Shown here piece by piece: positions 28,333 through 37,256 of a stretch of DNA of 64,000 nt. The DNA comes from CAKZYD01 sp039814715 (lineage in GTDB: Bacteria > Pseudomonadota > Alphaproteobacteria > Sphingomonadales > CAKZYD01). The position numbers were made by a program, and so were the translations under genes. Under the pieces are notes generated by a model, which was given only the letters and a program-made list of their open reading frames with translations, did no database searches and was not told the origin of the DNA. Location of the stretch: positions 62,001 to 126,000 of the forward strand of contig JBCCAR010000001.1 of NCBI GenBank assembly GCA_039814715.1, written 5' to 3'. How positions within the stretch are numbered: the stretch's first letter is position 1; each line of letters opens with the position of its first letter.

Positions 28333-29147
28333 ACCCAATGATCGATCAACCGCATCAAGATCAGTTTAGCGCTCCGCTAGCCAAAAACGCATCGCCAAAA
28401 ATGAGTGCGCGCAATGTTCATGTGCATTACGGTATGACGCACGCATTAAACGATGTCTCGCTGGACATTTACGAAGATGAGGTCACAGCGCTTATTGGTC
28501 CATCAGGATGCGGCAAATCTACGTTTCTTCGATGCTTCAACCGAATGAATGAGATGGTTGAAAATGCTGCCACCACCGGCGAAGTGCGGATCGATGACAA
28601 AAATATTTATGACAGCAAAACCGACGTAGTTGCCCTGCGCGCCTCGGTCGGCATGGTGTTTCAAAGGCCCAATCCATTTCCCAAGTCAATTTACGACAAC
28701 GTAGCTTACGGTCCGCGCCTGCACGGCACGGCAGAAACAAACAGCGATCTTGATGAAATTGTGGAAGCGTCCCTCGAACGCGCTGGGCTTTGGGAAGAAG
28801 TCAAAGACCGACTGAGCGACTTGGGAACCGCTTTATCGGATGGGCAGCAGCAACGGCTGTGTATCGCCAGAGCGATTGCTGTAAACCCTCAAATCATTTT
28901 GATGGATGAGCCCTGCTCGGCTCTAGACCCCATTGCAACTGGAAAAATAGAAGAGTTGATCGAGGAACTGCGATCTGGTTTTACCATCGTCATCGTGACG
29001 CACTCCATGCAGCAGGCGGCCAGGGTGTCGCAAAAAACGGTATTCTTTAACCAGGGGTCTTTGATAGAGCATGGGCCGACGGTCGAAATTTTTACGAAAC
29101 CAAAAAAAGAACGCACAAAAGATTACATAATGGGGCGCTATGGATAG
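28329..29147 (+). CDS. pstB: Phosphate ABC transporter ATP-binding protein PstB
   Basis: A 272-residue ATPase driving phosphate import through PstCA. Walker A is GPSGCGKST near residue 56, the Q-loop is in GMVFQRPNPFPKS, Walker B is IILMDEPCSALDP, and the H-loop is VTHSMQQA. The signature motif reads LSDGQQQRLCIARA, where the usual form is LSGGQ, so one glycine is replaced by aspartate. The rest is canonical and the operon context leaves no doubt about identity; the substitution may be tolerated but deserves a check. PstB also takes part in signalling to PhoR with PhoU. The ATG overlaps the pstA stop. Confidence 0.95.
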   Translation: MNPMIDQPHQDQFSAPLAKNASPKMSARNVHVHYGMTHALNDVSLDIYEDEVTALIGPSGCGKSTFLRCFNRMNEMVENAATTGEVRIDDKNIYDSKTDVVALRASVGMVFQRPNPFPKSIYDNVAYGPRLHGTAETNSDLDEIVEASLERAGLWEEVKDRLSDLGTALSDGQQQRLCIARAIAVNPQIILMDEPCSALDPIATGKIEELIEELRSGFTIVIVTHSMQQAARVSQKTVFFNQGSLIEHGPTVEIFTKPKKERTKDYIMGRYG

Positions 29148-29179
29148 AGTTATCGTTATTGTATGAAAGGCTGCCACTG

Positions 29180-29902
29180 ATGCCTAGCCTACCCAAACAC
29201 AGCTTAAAGGCCTACGACGCCGAGCTGACCGAACTACGCGCCATGATCAGCCAAATGGGCGGGATGGCCCAGTCTTTATTGGATGAAGCCGTTGGCGCAC
29301 TTTTGTCTCGCGACGCCGAGCGCGCCATGGCCGTTATTGCTGATGACAAAGCGATTGATGCTTTGGAAGTCGAAGTTGAGCGTCTTGCGGTACAGACAAT
29401 TGCCTTAAGAGCGCCGCTTGCTGATGACTTACGCGAGATCATCTGCGCGCTTAAGATTTCGTCTATTTTGGAGCGGATAGGCGACTACGCAAAGAACATT
29501 GCGAAACGAACAACTGCGTTGAGCGCCGACGATGTTTTTGAAGATGTAACAATTCTGTCGGAAATGGCGCGTATGGCCAGTGGGATGATTGAAACAATGC
29601 TGGATGCGTTTGTCGCGCGCGATGCGGAAAAGGCATCAGAGGTGCGCGACCGCGATATCCGCATTGATACGCTGTACAACACGCTGTTTCGCGACATGCT
29701 GACTTACATGATGGAGAATCCGAAAGCAATAACGCCCTCGACCCATCTGCTATTCATTGCGAAAAATATTGAGCGCATTGGGGATCACACGACGAATGCC
29801 GCTGAAATGGTGTACTATGGAGCCACGGGCAACACCCTCGACACTGACAGACAGAAAAACGATAGTACCTCCTTCACCACTAGTGATGAAATCGATACGT
29901 AA
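29180..29902 (+). CDS. phoU: Phosphate signalling protein PhoU
   Basis: A 240-residue all-helical protein with two PhoU repeats, which links Pst transport state to PhoR and keeps the Pho response off under high phosphate. Metal-binding acidic patches are visible in each repeat (EVEVERLAVQTIALRAPLADDLR, and the second around HLLFIAKNIERIGDHTTN). The frame reaches back to a TTG at 29159, but the ATG at 29180 has GAAAGG about nine bases before it and matches family starts. It is 32 bp after pstB and 38 bp before phoB in the same operon. Confidence 0.95.
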   Translation: MPSLPKHSLKAYDAELTELRAMISQMGGMAQSLLDEAVGALLSRDAERAMAVIADDKAIDALEVEVERLAVQTIALRAPLADDLREIICALKISSILERIGDYAKNIAKRTTALSADDVFEDVTILSEMARMASGMIETMLDAFVARDAEKASEVRDRDIRIDTLYNTLFRDMLTYMMENPKAITPSTHLLFIAKNIERIGDHTTNAAEMVYYGATGNTLDTDRQKNDSTSFTTSDEIDT

Positions 29903-29940
29903 ATTGTAACAAAGACTTGAAGTACAAAGGGTAGGACGCG

Positions 29941-30669
29941 ATGGAAGCCGCAACTCTCACACCTGGTTCAACAGCCATTAAACCGCGCATTCTTGTCGTC
30001 GAAGACGACATGCATATTGCCGAACTCGTCCGCTATAACCTGGACCGCGAGGGCTTTGATGTATCGCACTGTGATGATGGGGAAGAAGCTCTTTTGAGGG
30101 CAGAGGAAGATACGCCGGATCTCATCGTCCTTGATTGGATGCTCCCGCATGTGTCTGGCATTGAAGTATGCCGCCAGCTACGCCGCCGCGCAGGAACACT
30201 CACCATTCCCATTATCGTGCTCACCGCCCGCACAGAAGAATCAGACCGTATCCGCGGCCTAGAGACCGGCGCGGATGATTACATGACAAAGCCCTTTTCT
30301 CCGCGCGAATTGGTAGCCAGGATTAATGCAGTATTGCGGCGGACACGGCCTGCACTCACGGGCGCAATGCTCAACTATGCGGACATCGCAATGGACACCA
30401 CTACCCACAAGGTGACACGCGCAGACCGTCAGGTTCGCCTTGGCCCAACTGAGTTTCGCTTGTTGAGGCATTTCCTTGAGCATCCTGGGCGCGTTTTTTC
30501 GCGTGAACAGCTGCTGGATTCTGTTTGGGGTCATGACGTCTATGTCGAACAACGCACTGTTGATGTTCATATTCGCCGGTTGCGCAAAGCGCTGAACCAA
30601 AAAGGCGAGGCCGATATTATTCGCACGGTCCGTAGCGCGGGCTACGCGCTGGACGCGAGCGTTCATTAG
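29941..30669 (+). CDS. phoB: Phosphate regulon response regulator PhoB
   Basis: A 242-residue OmpR/PhoB-type response regulator that binds Pho boxes after phosphorylation by PhoR. The receiver domain shows the acidic pair EDD (21-23), phospho-acceptor Asp65 in VLDWMLPHVSG, and the conserved Lys in MTKPFSPREL. The C-terminal winged helix (about 140-240) ends with TVDVHIRRLRKAL and TVRSAGYAL. It is the last gene of the phoR-pstSCAB-phoU-phoB operon, so sensor and regulator bracket the transporter. It probably activates its own operon through the site upstream of phoR. Confidence 0.95.
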   Translation: MEAATLTPGSTAIKPRILVVEDDMHIAELVRYNLDREGFDVSHCDDGEEALLRAEEDTPDLIVLDWMLPHVSGIEVCRQLRRRAGTLTIPIIVLTARTEESDRIRGLETGADDYMTKPFSPRELVARINAVLRRTRPALTGAMLNYADIAMDTTTHKVTRADRQVRLGPTEFRLLRHFLEHPGRVFSREQLLDSVWGHDVYVEQRTVDVHIRRLRKALNQKGEADIIRTVRSAGYALDASVH

Positions 30670-31079
30670 ACAGTCTCTTGCGCCAAAAAAAAAGCACTTT
30701 GAGGGCGCGCTATTGCATATCTACGGGTCGACGCTCTGTAGATAGTATGTTTTCAGTGCTTTTCAGCTGTTTTTAATCGCAAGACGTTGATTTGAACTGG
30801 TTTATAACCTCGCCACGCCGATCGAAGATGTCGATCCTTTTTACAAGTATAGCTGGCACCCCATGCGTGTCATTATGGGACAGTTCACTTATCGTTTTGA
30901 TTCCACTCGCTTCTTCAAATTTGGCCCAGTTCTTGCTTTGATATGTACTGAAAAAGAGCGTCTGCGCGTTTTATATTGAACCGAGTTTGAATTCGTTAAC
31001 TATAGTTGCTTACGGTAGAGTGACCAGCCTCAATTTTGTCGGATTACAGTCGGCAGGACTTAGAAAGGACGCCAATAAA
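30670..31079. other. Non-coding region with nested stem-loop and a startless open frame
   Basis: About 410 bp between phoB and a small membrane protein gene. Just after phoB is a nested inverted repeat (listed separately). From 30970 down to 30773 the minus strand has 65 sense codons and a stop, with plausible codon usage but no credible start codon or ribosome site; it may be a gene remnant or chance. The plus-strand reading of the same triplets is also open, which argues for caution. The right part should hold the promoter of the small protein gene. Confidence 0.4.
30690..30763 (+). terminator. Nested stem-loop after phoB
   Basis: Outer arms AAAAGCACT (30690-30698) and AGTGCTTTT (30755-30763) pair perfectly over nine bases. 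Inside, TATCTAC (30718-30724) and GTAGATA (30738-30744) form a seven-pair hairpin. The right arm ends in a short T-run, so it could terminate the pst-pho operon, though the long loop is unusual for an intrinsic terminator. Confidence 0.4.
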
Positions 31080-31328
31080 ATGGCACTTACCACAGATAAA
31101 GAAGAGGGGCGCCTGGCCCCCAGAAGTTCGTTATTAATGATCATCACAGGTGCCGTTTTGGGATGGGTACTTGCGTTTGTGATCATTTACGGTGTTGTGC
31201 GCGGCTTGAGCGATAATGCCACCGAACAAGGCAATATTATTTTTGCAGATGATGAAATCATCCGCGATCTCTCTGAGATACAGCCCGCTGCTGGACCAAA
31301 ACCAGCAACAGAAAATTCCGACGACTAG
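31080..31328 (+). CDS. Small single-span membrane protein, unknown function
   Basis: An 82-residue protein I do not recognise. The N-terminal 20 residues are polar and charged, one strong membrane segment spans about residues 20-41 (LLMIITGAVLGWVLAFVIIY), and the tail is acidic (FADDEIIRDL). The frame extends to 30987, but the ATG at 31080 has AGAAAGGA upstream and gives a sensible protein. It lies between phoB and the convergent exosortase-locus amidotransferase gene, with a bidirectional hairpin after it. No domain suggests a function; its length and composition resemble many uncharacterised inner membrane proteins. Confidence 0.65.
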   Translation: MALTTDKEEGRLAPRSSLLMIITGAVLGWVLAFVIIYGVVRGLSDNATEQGNIIFADDEIIRDLSEIQPAAGPKPATENSDD

Positions 31329-31331
31329 CAG

Positions 31332-31378
31332 AAAACTTGCAGGGCTTGGTATGGTCATGCCTGCAAATGCTGTTGTTT
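31332..31378. terminator. Bidirectional terminator between the small protein gene and the amidotransferase gene
   Basis: TTGCAGG (31337-31343) pairs with CCTGCAA (31360-31366) around a 16-base loop. GAAAA on the left and TGTTGTTTT on the right give T-rich tails on both strands, fitting the convergent genes either side. Confidence 0.6.
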
Positions 31379-33306
31379 TACGCAGCTAGGCTGGCATCTG
31401 CGTCCTGGCCATTACCCAACAAGTGCGACAGGCTCTTGTTTAACATGATCAACGCAAACAAAGGCCGCCCATGAAGCCTGCGTCCGCTTTGATGCTCTTC
31501 CAGCAAGCTCTGCGCTCCGCGGCCATCAATGAGCCCTAGATCTTGCAGGAGCGGCGATGTAACCGCTGACGTTGCTTCTGTCTTCAACCCCCCATTCATC
31601 CAAGCATCGACAGGCGATGAGAAGCCCATTTTTTGCCGATAGAGCACATCTTTTGGCAGGCTGTCTTCAAACGCTTTCTTGAGCAGCCATTTGCTTTCAC
31701 CATCTTTTAGTCGCATGGCAGAGGGCACATTGCCTGCCCAGCTTAGAAAGTCCGCATCGAGCATTGGTACCCGCACTTCCAGCGAATTGGCCATGCTTGT
31801 ACGGTCGACCTTGGTAAGGATGTCGCCCACAAGCCAGGTTTTAAAATCCAAATATTGGACTGCTGATAGCGGGTCTTCATAACCCGCGTCAGCAACAATA
31901 TCCTGGAACTCGTGTTCGGCTCTATGCCCTTGCAAAGATGCCTGCAATGGCTTGCCGCGCAGCAAGTCACGCTCACGTTGCCCAGCAATGCTAACGCTTG
32001 AGAAGTACGCGTCCGCCGTGGCGCGAGCGAGAGACTGGAAGGTCGACTTGGCCCGCAGAACCTGCGGCGCCCAATCTAGCTTAGGATAGAGCGCGCCTAA
32101 GGCGCCAAAAAGAGGCTGGCGTAAAGACAATGGAAATAGGCCGCGCAGCCGCTCTTCTGCTGCATGAAAGCGATAGCGTCGGTAACCAGCGAATACTTCA
32201 TCCCCGCCATCACCTGAAAGCGCAACAGTCACATGTTTGCGCGCCACGCGGCAAACCTCGAAGGTTGGCAGGCAGGAATTGTCTGCAAATGGCTCGTCGA
32301 ACACCGTCGCCATCTGATCGAGCATATGAAGATTGTCTTGCGCAACGGTCTCCACATGGTGGTCGGTCTCAAGCAACGTAGCGACCTTCTGCGCGTAAGA
32401 AGTTTCATCAAACGCGCGCACATCAAAACCAATGGAGCAGGTCTTCACGGGCTCGTCCATGAGGTCTGACATAACAGCAACGACCGCGCTGGAATCAACG
32501 CCGCCAGATAAGAAAGCCCCAAGCGGCACGTCGGCCATCAAGCGCGCGTTCACCGCTGCCTTTAGTTCTTCCCGCAAGGAGGCAGCTGCCTCTACCTCTG
32601 AGGTCTCCAACGGCGTTTTATCAAAACGCATATCCCAGTACTGAACGGGCTTAGGCACGGGCTTCCCCTGGCGCACAGTCATCCAGTGGCCAGCCGGTAG
32701 CTTTTTCACCCCTTCAAGAATGCAAAGCGTATCTGGCACATAGCCGAGCGCCAAATAAGCATCAACCGCGCGCGGTTCGATACGCGGCGACAGGCTTTCT
32801 GCGGCCGTTAAGCCTTTTAGTTCTGATGCAAAGGCGAACCAGCCATTGGGCAGCGCGCAATAGTGAAGGGGTTTTTTTCCGACGCGGTCGCGGGCGAGAA
32901 ATATGGACTTCTCTTTTCTGTCCCAAATCGCGAAGGCAAACATGCCGCCAATGCGCGCCGTGCATGCTTCGCCCCATTCGATATAGCTCGCAAGCAACAC
33001 TTCCGTATCGCTTTGAGTGCTGAATTTATGCCCCTTGGCGCGCAGGTCTTCACGCAACTTTTGGTAGTTATAAATCTCGCCATTAAACGTAATCACATAG
33101 CGGCCATTGCCAGCTTCCATCGGCTGATGGCCGCCGCCGAGATCGATGATGGAAAGACGCCTGTGCCCAAGACCCGCTCCAGGGCCAGCCCAGACCCCAC
33201 TGCCATCAGGTCCGCGGTGAGCCTGCACATTGGTCATGCGCTCAAGCAGGCCTTCATCAACAAACATGTCTTCTTGAAGATGCATTAATCCAGCAATACC
33301 GCACAT
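31378..33306 (-). CDS. Asparagine-synthase-like amidotransferase, exosortase A system-associated
   Basis: A 642-residue protein of the asparagine synthase family, of the kind found in exosortase A/PEP-CTERM exopolysaccharide loci (TIGR03108-like). The N-terminal glutaminase domain begins with the catalytic Cys (MCGIAGLMHLQ), and FNGEIYNYQKLRE is near residue 75. The C-terminal ATP-dependent domain has the PPi loop GAFLSGGVDSSAVVAVMSD near residue 265 and ALSGDGGDEVFAGYRRY. It likely amidates or aminates a sugar acid in the polysaccharide rather than making asparagine, but that is inference from context. It is the last gene of the minus-strand block, 4 bp after the exosortase gene. Confidence 0.9.
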   Translation of the reverse strand: MCGIAGLMHLQEDMFVDEGLLERMTNVQAHRGPDGSGVWAGPGAGLGHRRLSIIDLGGGHQPMEAGNGRYVITFNGEIYNYQKLREDLRAKGHKFSTQSDTEVLLASYIEWGEACTARIGGMFAFAIWDRKEKSIFLARDRVGKKPLHYCALPNGWFAFASELKGLTAAESLSPRIEPRAVDAYLALGYVPDTLCILEGVKKLPAGHWMTVRQGKPVPKPVQYWDMRFDKTPLETSEVEAAASLREELKAAVNARLMADVPLGAFLSGGVDSSAVVAVMSDLMDEPVKTCSIGFDVRAFDETSYAQKVATLLETDHHVETVAQDNLHMLDQMATVFDEPFADNSCLPTFEVCRVARKHVTVALSGDGGDEVFAGYRRYRFHAAEERLRGLFPLSLRQPLFGALGALYPKLDWAPQVLRAKSTFQSLARATADAYFSSVSIAGQRERDLLRGKPLQASLQGHRAEHEFQDIVADAGYEDPLSAVQYLDFKTWLVGDILTKVDRTSMANSLEVRVPMLDADFLSWAGNVPSAMRLKDGESKWLLKKAFEDSLPKDVLYRQKMGFSSPVDAWMNGGLKTEATSAVTSPLLQDLGLIDGRGAQSLLEEHQSGRRLHGRPLFALIMLNKSLSHLLGNGQDADASLAA

Positions 33307-33310
33307 CGCG

Positions 33311-34918
33311 CTACCGCCCTCCCGCGCTGCTCGTTAGCAGCTGCTCAAGCTCTGGTATATGCTGCCCAAAGCGCGCCATGTCTGGCTCTCCGCGCTTCGT
33401 ATCAGCTGCGCTTTGAAGCGGCGCTGAAATCGCTAAAGTCGCCGTATAAAGCGGCCCACCGGTCAGCTTGGCGATGACAGTTTCGATTTTCACCCGAACG
33501 GGGCTCGATACCATTTTACCGTTGACCCAGTATACCTGCCATACTTCGCGAAGCGTGCCCCAGCGGCTACGCAGCCTGGTATAATGCACGCTTACATCAC
33601 GGCCATTGATTTTAACTGCGCGCCGACCAACGGCAGCCCTGCCCCATTGATCATCGTCATTTGGTGCGACCACAGTATTGCCAAACCCAATCAATTCCGC
33701 GCCTTGTCGTTGATACGTATAAGCAGCGCGGTACAAGCTCACCACGCTTTTGCCATCGCTGAAATGCTGCAGACTTGTTGTATCGGCGCCGTTGTAATTG
33801 GGAAGCCAGCCGTCGCCAACAAACCCTTCCAGCGGGGACCATTCGCCTGAGACAGTCGGCGCTGCAAAATCTGCAAGACTGACTTCGGGCCGGCGCCCAT
33901 CGATCCAGGCATTAAGCGCAAAAAAGAGCGCTACGATAGAGACAGCGAAGGCGCCGCTGCGAAGATATTTGCTTTGGTGAAAAGCAGAGCCATCGTTCGC
34001 TTCTAGCGGTTTAAGCTGCGCTACATCTATCGGCGGGTCTTGAACGGAGCGATCAGAAAAGGTGAGGCCTACCAGAATGAGAACGATGGTCACGAAGGCA
34101 AAGAAAATCCAGCCATAGATCAGATGGTCGACGCCTACAGCAACTGTGTTATCGGTCAGATAGGCAATATACACGATGCCAAAGGCGCGAATACCATTGG
34201 CCACGATGGGGATGAGCAGGCTAAGCAGTATGACGGTTGCCCGCCGCATCGGGCTTTTAAAGCAGAGAACAGAAAACAAGGTGCCAAGCGCGAAGGTCGA
34301 CACCATAAAGCGGATGCCTGAACACGCTTCTGCGACTTCAAAGTCTCCTGACGGCGTCTGCAGAAAAACGCCGTCTGTATAGACAGGAATACCCAGGAAG
34401 TTCAGTCCTTGGACGACAAAATGGGCTGTAATGTCCTGCAGCTGCGGAACAAACTCCTCCCCAAATGGTACGAGGAAGATCAAGAAAAATGTAGGGAACG
34501 CAAGCGCAGCAAGCCCTAGTCGCCCGAAAACGGTAAGCACCAAAATTTGAAGGGAGCCCACAAACGCTGCTTGCTGTACTAAAAGCACATCAGCCGCCTG
34601 CCCCAGCAACCATAAAAAGCCTGTTCCAAACAAAAGGAAGCCAGCCTTTGGCATTGGCGCCGGACGCAGCTGTTTAAGTTCCGGCCAACGATTGTTAATC
34701 AACCAAGCAACAACCAGCGGGATGAGCAGAATATGGCCAAATGTGTTCGACGTCATCGCCGTATGATAGATCGACGCGGCGGCGTTCCACATCACACACC
34801 CGACAAGCACAGCCAGAATGGCGTATGTGATCGCGCCCTTGCGCCAAGCGTCCGCTGTGTTGATGTCTTGGTCTTGCGACGTCGATGAAGCTGCGGGAGC
34901 GCCGCTTTGGTCGTTCAT
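33311..34918 (-). CDS. xrtA: Exosortase A with fused EpsI domain
   Basis: A 535-residue membrane protein. Residues 30-300 are exosortase A (EpsH-like), a transpeptidase-type enzyme expected to cut PEP-CTERM proteins at the membrane. The proposed catalytic triad is visible: Cys199 in EACSGIRF, Arg244 in NGIRAFG, and His265 in DHLIYGW. About eight hydrophobic segments occur. The C-terminal 200 residues (from about 325) form a soluble EpsI domain (DUF3485) that in other loci can be a separate gene. Upstream is a glycosyltransferase gene and downstream, after 4 bp, the amidotransferase. No PEP-CTERM substrate is encoded in the window. Confidence 0.95.
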   Translation of the reverse strand: MNDQSGAPAASSTSQDQDINTADAWRKGAITYAILAVLVGCVMWNAAASIYHTAMTSNTFGHILLIPLVVAWLINNRWPELKQLRPAPMPKAGFLLFGTGFLWLLGQAADVLLVQQAAFVGSLQILVLTVFGRLGLAALAFPTFFLIFLVPFGEEFVPQLQDITAHFVVQGLNFLGIPVYTDGVFLQTPSGDFEVAEACSGIRFMVSTFALGTLFSVLCFKSPMRRATVILLSLLIPIVANGIRAFGIVYIAYLTDNTVAVGVDHLIYGWIFFAFVTIVLILVGLTFSDRSVQDPPIDVAQLKPLEANDGSAFHQSKYLRSGAFAVSIVALFFALNAWIDGRRPEVSLADFAAPTVSGEWSPLEGFVGDGWLPNYNGADTTSLQHFSDGKSVVSLYRAAYTYQRQGAELIGFGNTVVAPNDDDQWGRAAVGRRAVKINGRDVSVHYTRLRSRWGTLREVWQVYWVNGKMVSSPVRVKIETVIAKLTGGPLYTATLAISAPLQSAADTKRGEPDMARFGQHIPELEQLLTSSAGGR

Positions 34919-34998
34919 GGTCTTCGGCAGTCCCGGCTTAGGTGATGATCATCAGTTTACTTACGAAAAGAAGCTATCTTAAACGTTAGAATATTCCG

Positions 34999-36189
34999 TT
35001 ACCCAAGTGCACGCGCAAAGTCGGTCAGCGGCCCTAATGCGGCCTGCCAGGCATAGCCGCGCTCCATGGCGTGCCGGGCACTCCGCCCCATTTCGTGCGC
35101 TTTTCCTGGAGAGGTCATAAGCGAAAGAACGGCTTGTGCAAAGGCCTCAGCATCGCTTTCCACCAGCAGGTCCTGACCGGGAACAGCGCGTATTCCCTCA
35201 TAGCCAGCCTGCGTTGCAACAACAGGCTTGCCCATGGCCATCGCTTCCAGCACTTTGTTCTGAACCCCGCGGGCAATCCGCATCGGCGCCACGCAGACGC
35301 TGGCGCCTGCAATATTATCGCGGATATCTTCAACAAAGCCAGTGACGTCCACACCCTCCACTTGGCTCAGGGCTTTCACGGATGGTGTTGGTTTAGACCC
35401 AACAATCGTGAAGCGTGCAGCCGGCTGAGCAGCGCGGATGAGACCAAACACCTCGCTCACGAACCACGTCACGGCATCTACGTTCGCCTGGTAATCCATG
35501 GCCCCTGTAAAGACGATCTGATGGCTGGAGAGGGCAGCGTCGCGCGGCGTAAAATACTCTAAATCAACGCCGTTATGGACCGCCGTCACACGGTTGCTCT
35601 CAAGCCCAGAGCGGTCTTTAAACAGCGCAACTTCATCGTCTGTTACAAAGCTCGACATATGGGCATTGCCGGCGATGGTGCGTTCAAAGTCCAGCAACCG
35701 GGCCGCCTCGCGTTCATACACACGGCGCATGAGCCCATTTTGCGCCTCAGCATATTGCTGCCACTTATCGGAATCGAGATCGACGAAATCCATCCAAATC
35801 GGCAACGTCTCAAAGCTCTCCTGCGGCACAAAGCGCGCCATGGCGGCCGAAAACAAAATAGCCGCATCGACACCGCCATCGATTTGGTTGGTCACCCAGC
35901 GCTGAAAAGCAGCATCGCTGTAAAATGCTATGCTCAAGGCCTCCCCTGTCAGAAGGCCGTGCAGCGCGGCCACTTTCCTGCGCTTGGGATCAATCGACCT
36001 GACGAAGACGTCCTGACAATACTGGTGAAGAACGTCCACATGCTCGAGGTCAGCAGGATCATCGACAAAGCACCCCAGGACCACGTCGTGGTCTTTTGCG
36101 AGGGCCTTGAGGACGTTGAACGACCGGATTTTATCCCCTTTGTTGGGCGGATAGGGGATCCGGTGAACGAGATAGAGCAAGCGGCCCAT
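34999..36189 (-). CDS. Glycosyltransferase, exosortase A system-associated (TIGR03087 type)
   Basis: A 396-residue GT-B glycosyltransferase (family 1-like) of the exosortase A locus. The start MGRLLYLVHRIPYPPNKGDK is typical of the family. The C-terminal donor-binding half shows VFTGAMDYQANVDAV, FTIVGSKPTPSVK, and PMRIARGVQNKVLEAMAMGKPVVAT near residue 305. It probably adds a sugar to a lipid-linked exopolysaccharide intermediate on the cytoplasmic face; donor and acceptor are unknown. It lies between the exosortase (80 bp downstream) and the FemAB-like gene (6 bp upstream) in the minus-strand operon. Confidence 0.9.
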   Translation of the reverse strand: MGRLLYLVHRIPYPPNKGDKIRSFNVLKALAKDHDVVLGCFVDDPADLEHVDVLHQYCQDVFVRSIDPKRRKVAALHGLLTGEALSIAFYSDAAFQRWVTNQIDGGVDAAILFSAAMARFVPQESFETLPIWMDFVDLDSDKWQQYAEAQNGLMRRVYEREAARLLDFERTIAGNAHMSSFVTDDEVALFKDRSGLESNRVTAVHNGVDLEYFTPRDAALSSHQIVFTGAMDYQANVDAVTWFVSEVFGLIRAAQPAARFTIVGSKPTPSVKALSQVEGVDVTGFVEDIRDNIAGASVCVAPMRIARGVQNKVLEAMAMGKPVVATQAGYEGIRAVPGQDLLVESDAEAFAQAVLSLMTSPGKAHEMGRSARHAMERGYAWQAALGPLTDFARALG

Positions 36190-36195
36190 GCGGCC

Positions 36196-37224
36196 CTACC
36201 CAAGGTTCTTTGAAATCAAAGGGCCCATCCGGTTGGCAAGCCATAATGGGAGCTTTTTCCAAGTCCTGATCATGAGCTGGTATTTTGGATTTAAAGGGTT
36301 CACATCCGGCATGTCTGATCCTTCCGGCAAAAAGAACTCATAATGCAGCGGCGTTGGCTCAAAGCCCCAGTTCTTTTTGAATGAGAACGCCCCGGTACCG
36401 ACCTTCGAGCGGCCAAAATCAAAAGACGTGCAGCCCTTATTGCGTGCATGCTCCATCAGCGCCCAATACATATAGTCATTTGCTGCAAACGCGCGCGCGC
36501 CAGCCGTCCCGCCACCATAATAGGGCAGAACCTCACCGCGGAAATACAGCGACATGACGCTGGCTAAGCTCTTATCATCTTTCTTAATGATCAGGATATC
36601 AGCTTCATCACCATAGAAATGCTGCAGCGCTTGAAACCACTTTTTGGGGAATACCGGCGTTCCTAAATTACGGACGCTCTCTGCGTAAATCGCAAAGTGA
36701 TGATCGACCGAGCCACTGATTTTCGCATGGAGATCTTTCTTGATGGCCTTGCGCACCATCGCGCGCTGTTTGCGCGGGATTGCTTTCATATTCACGTCAG
36801 GGTCTGCATCAATGGCCCGCCGAAAGGTGACATACATGTCAGATTTTGATGGCCATTGCGGTACCTCGGGTTCACAAGAGCGCAGTTCAAGCGCAGAGGC
36901 TCCACTATCTAAAACAAGTGATTTCGCGGCTTCTAACAGCGCCTGTTTCGCACCATCATTTTCGTAAACCGGCCCTCCGTATACAGCAAACGCCGATGAG
37001 ATAATTGAATGCCCGAATAGCCGGCTTTTAACCCGCGTTAGCGGCAACACACCCTCTAAAGCGCCAGCACGAGAGCGATAGGTGAGCCAAAAAACCTCAT
37101 GACCCATGCCCGCTTTCAGCGACCGATGCCATGCGGACAAGTGAAACGCGGTAGACTTTGGGTGATCGCGAACGAAATCGTCCCAAACGCCAAAAGCGCC
37201 ATCCTCAAGCGGTGTCACAGACAT
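36196..37224 (-). CDS. FemAB family protein, exosortase A system-associated
   Basis: A 342-residue protein of the FemAB/GNAT-like fold found in exosortase A loci (TIGR03019 type). FemAB enzymes transfer aminoacyl groups from tRNA to peptidoglycan precursors; this subgroup may acylate or aminoacylate polysaccharide components, but its activity is not established. Recognisable parts are WDDFVRDHPKSTAFHLSAWH at the N-terminus and FDFGRSKVGTGAFSFKKNWGF near residue 280. The ATG at 37224 is chosen. A TTG at 37260 that overlaps the stop of the preceding deacetylase gene would add 12 residues and couple translation, so it remains possible. Confidence 0.88.
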   Translation of the reverse strand: MSVTPLEDGAFGVWDDFVRDHPKSTAFHLSAWHRSLKAGMGHEVFWLTYRSRAGALEGVLPLTRVKSRLFGHSIISSAFAVYGGPVYENDGAKQALLEAAKSLVLDSGASALELRSCEPEVPQWPSKSDMYVTFRRAIDADPDVNMKAIPRKQRAMVRKAIKKDLHAKISGSVDHHFAIYAESVRNLGTPVFPKKWFQALQHFYGDEADILIIKKDDKSLASVMSLYFRGEVLPYYGGGTAGARAFAANDYMYWALMEHARNKGCTSFDFGRSKVGTGAFSFKKNWGFEPTPLHYEFFLPEGSDMPDVNPLNPKYQLMIRTWKKLPLWLANRMGPLISKNLG

Positions 37225-37256
37225 GTATTGGCCCAGTGCAGTGTTATTGGTTTGGG

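Noticed and set aside
30773..30970. 65-codon startless frame as a real gene
   Set aside because: No start codon with a ribosome site, and the complementary triplets are open too; kept only as a low-interest finding.
31378..33306. Asparagine-synthase-like protein as a lasso-peptide cyclase partner of the HprK/PqqD cassette
   Set aside because: It has an intact N-terminal glutaminase domain and sits as the last gene of the exosortase operon, 8.5 kb from the cassette; exosortase-associated amidotransferase is the better call.
35575..36213. Plus-strand open frame of 212 codons opposite the glycosyltransferase gene
   Set aside because: Shadow of a well-supported glycosyltransferase in the same operon orientation as its neighbours.
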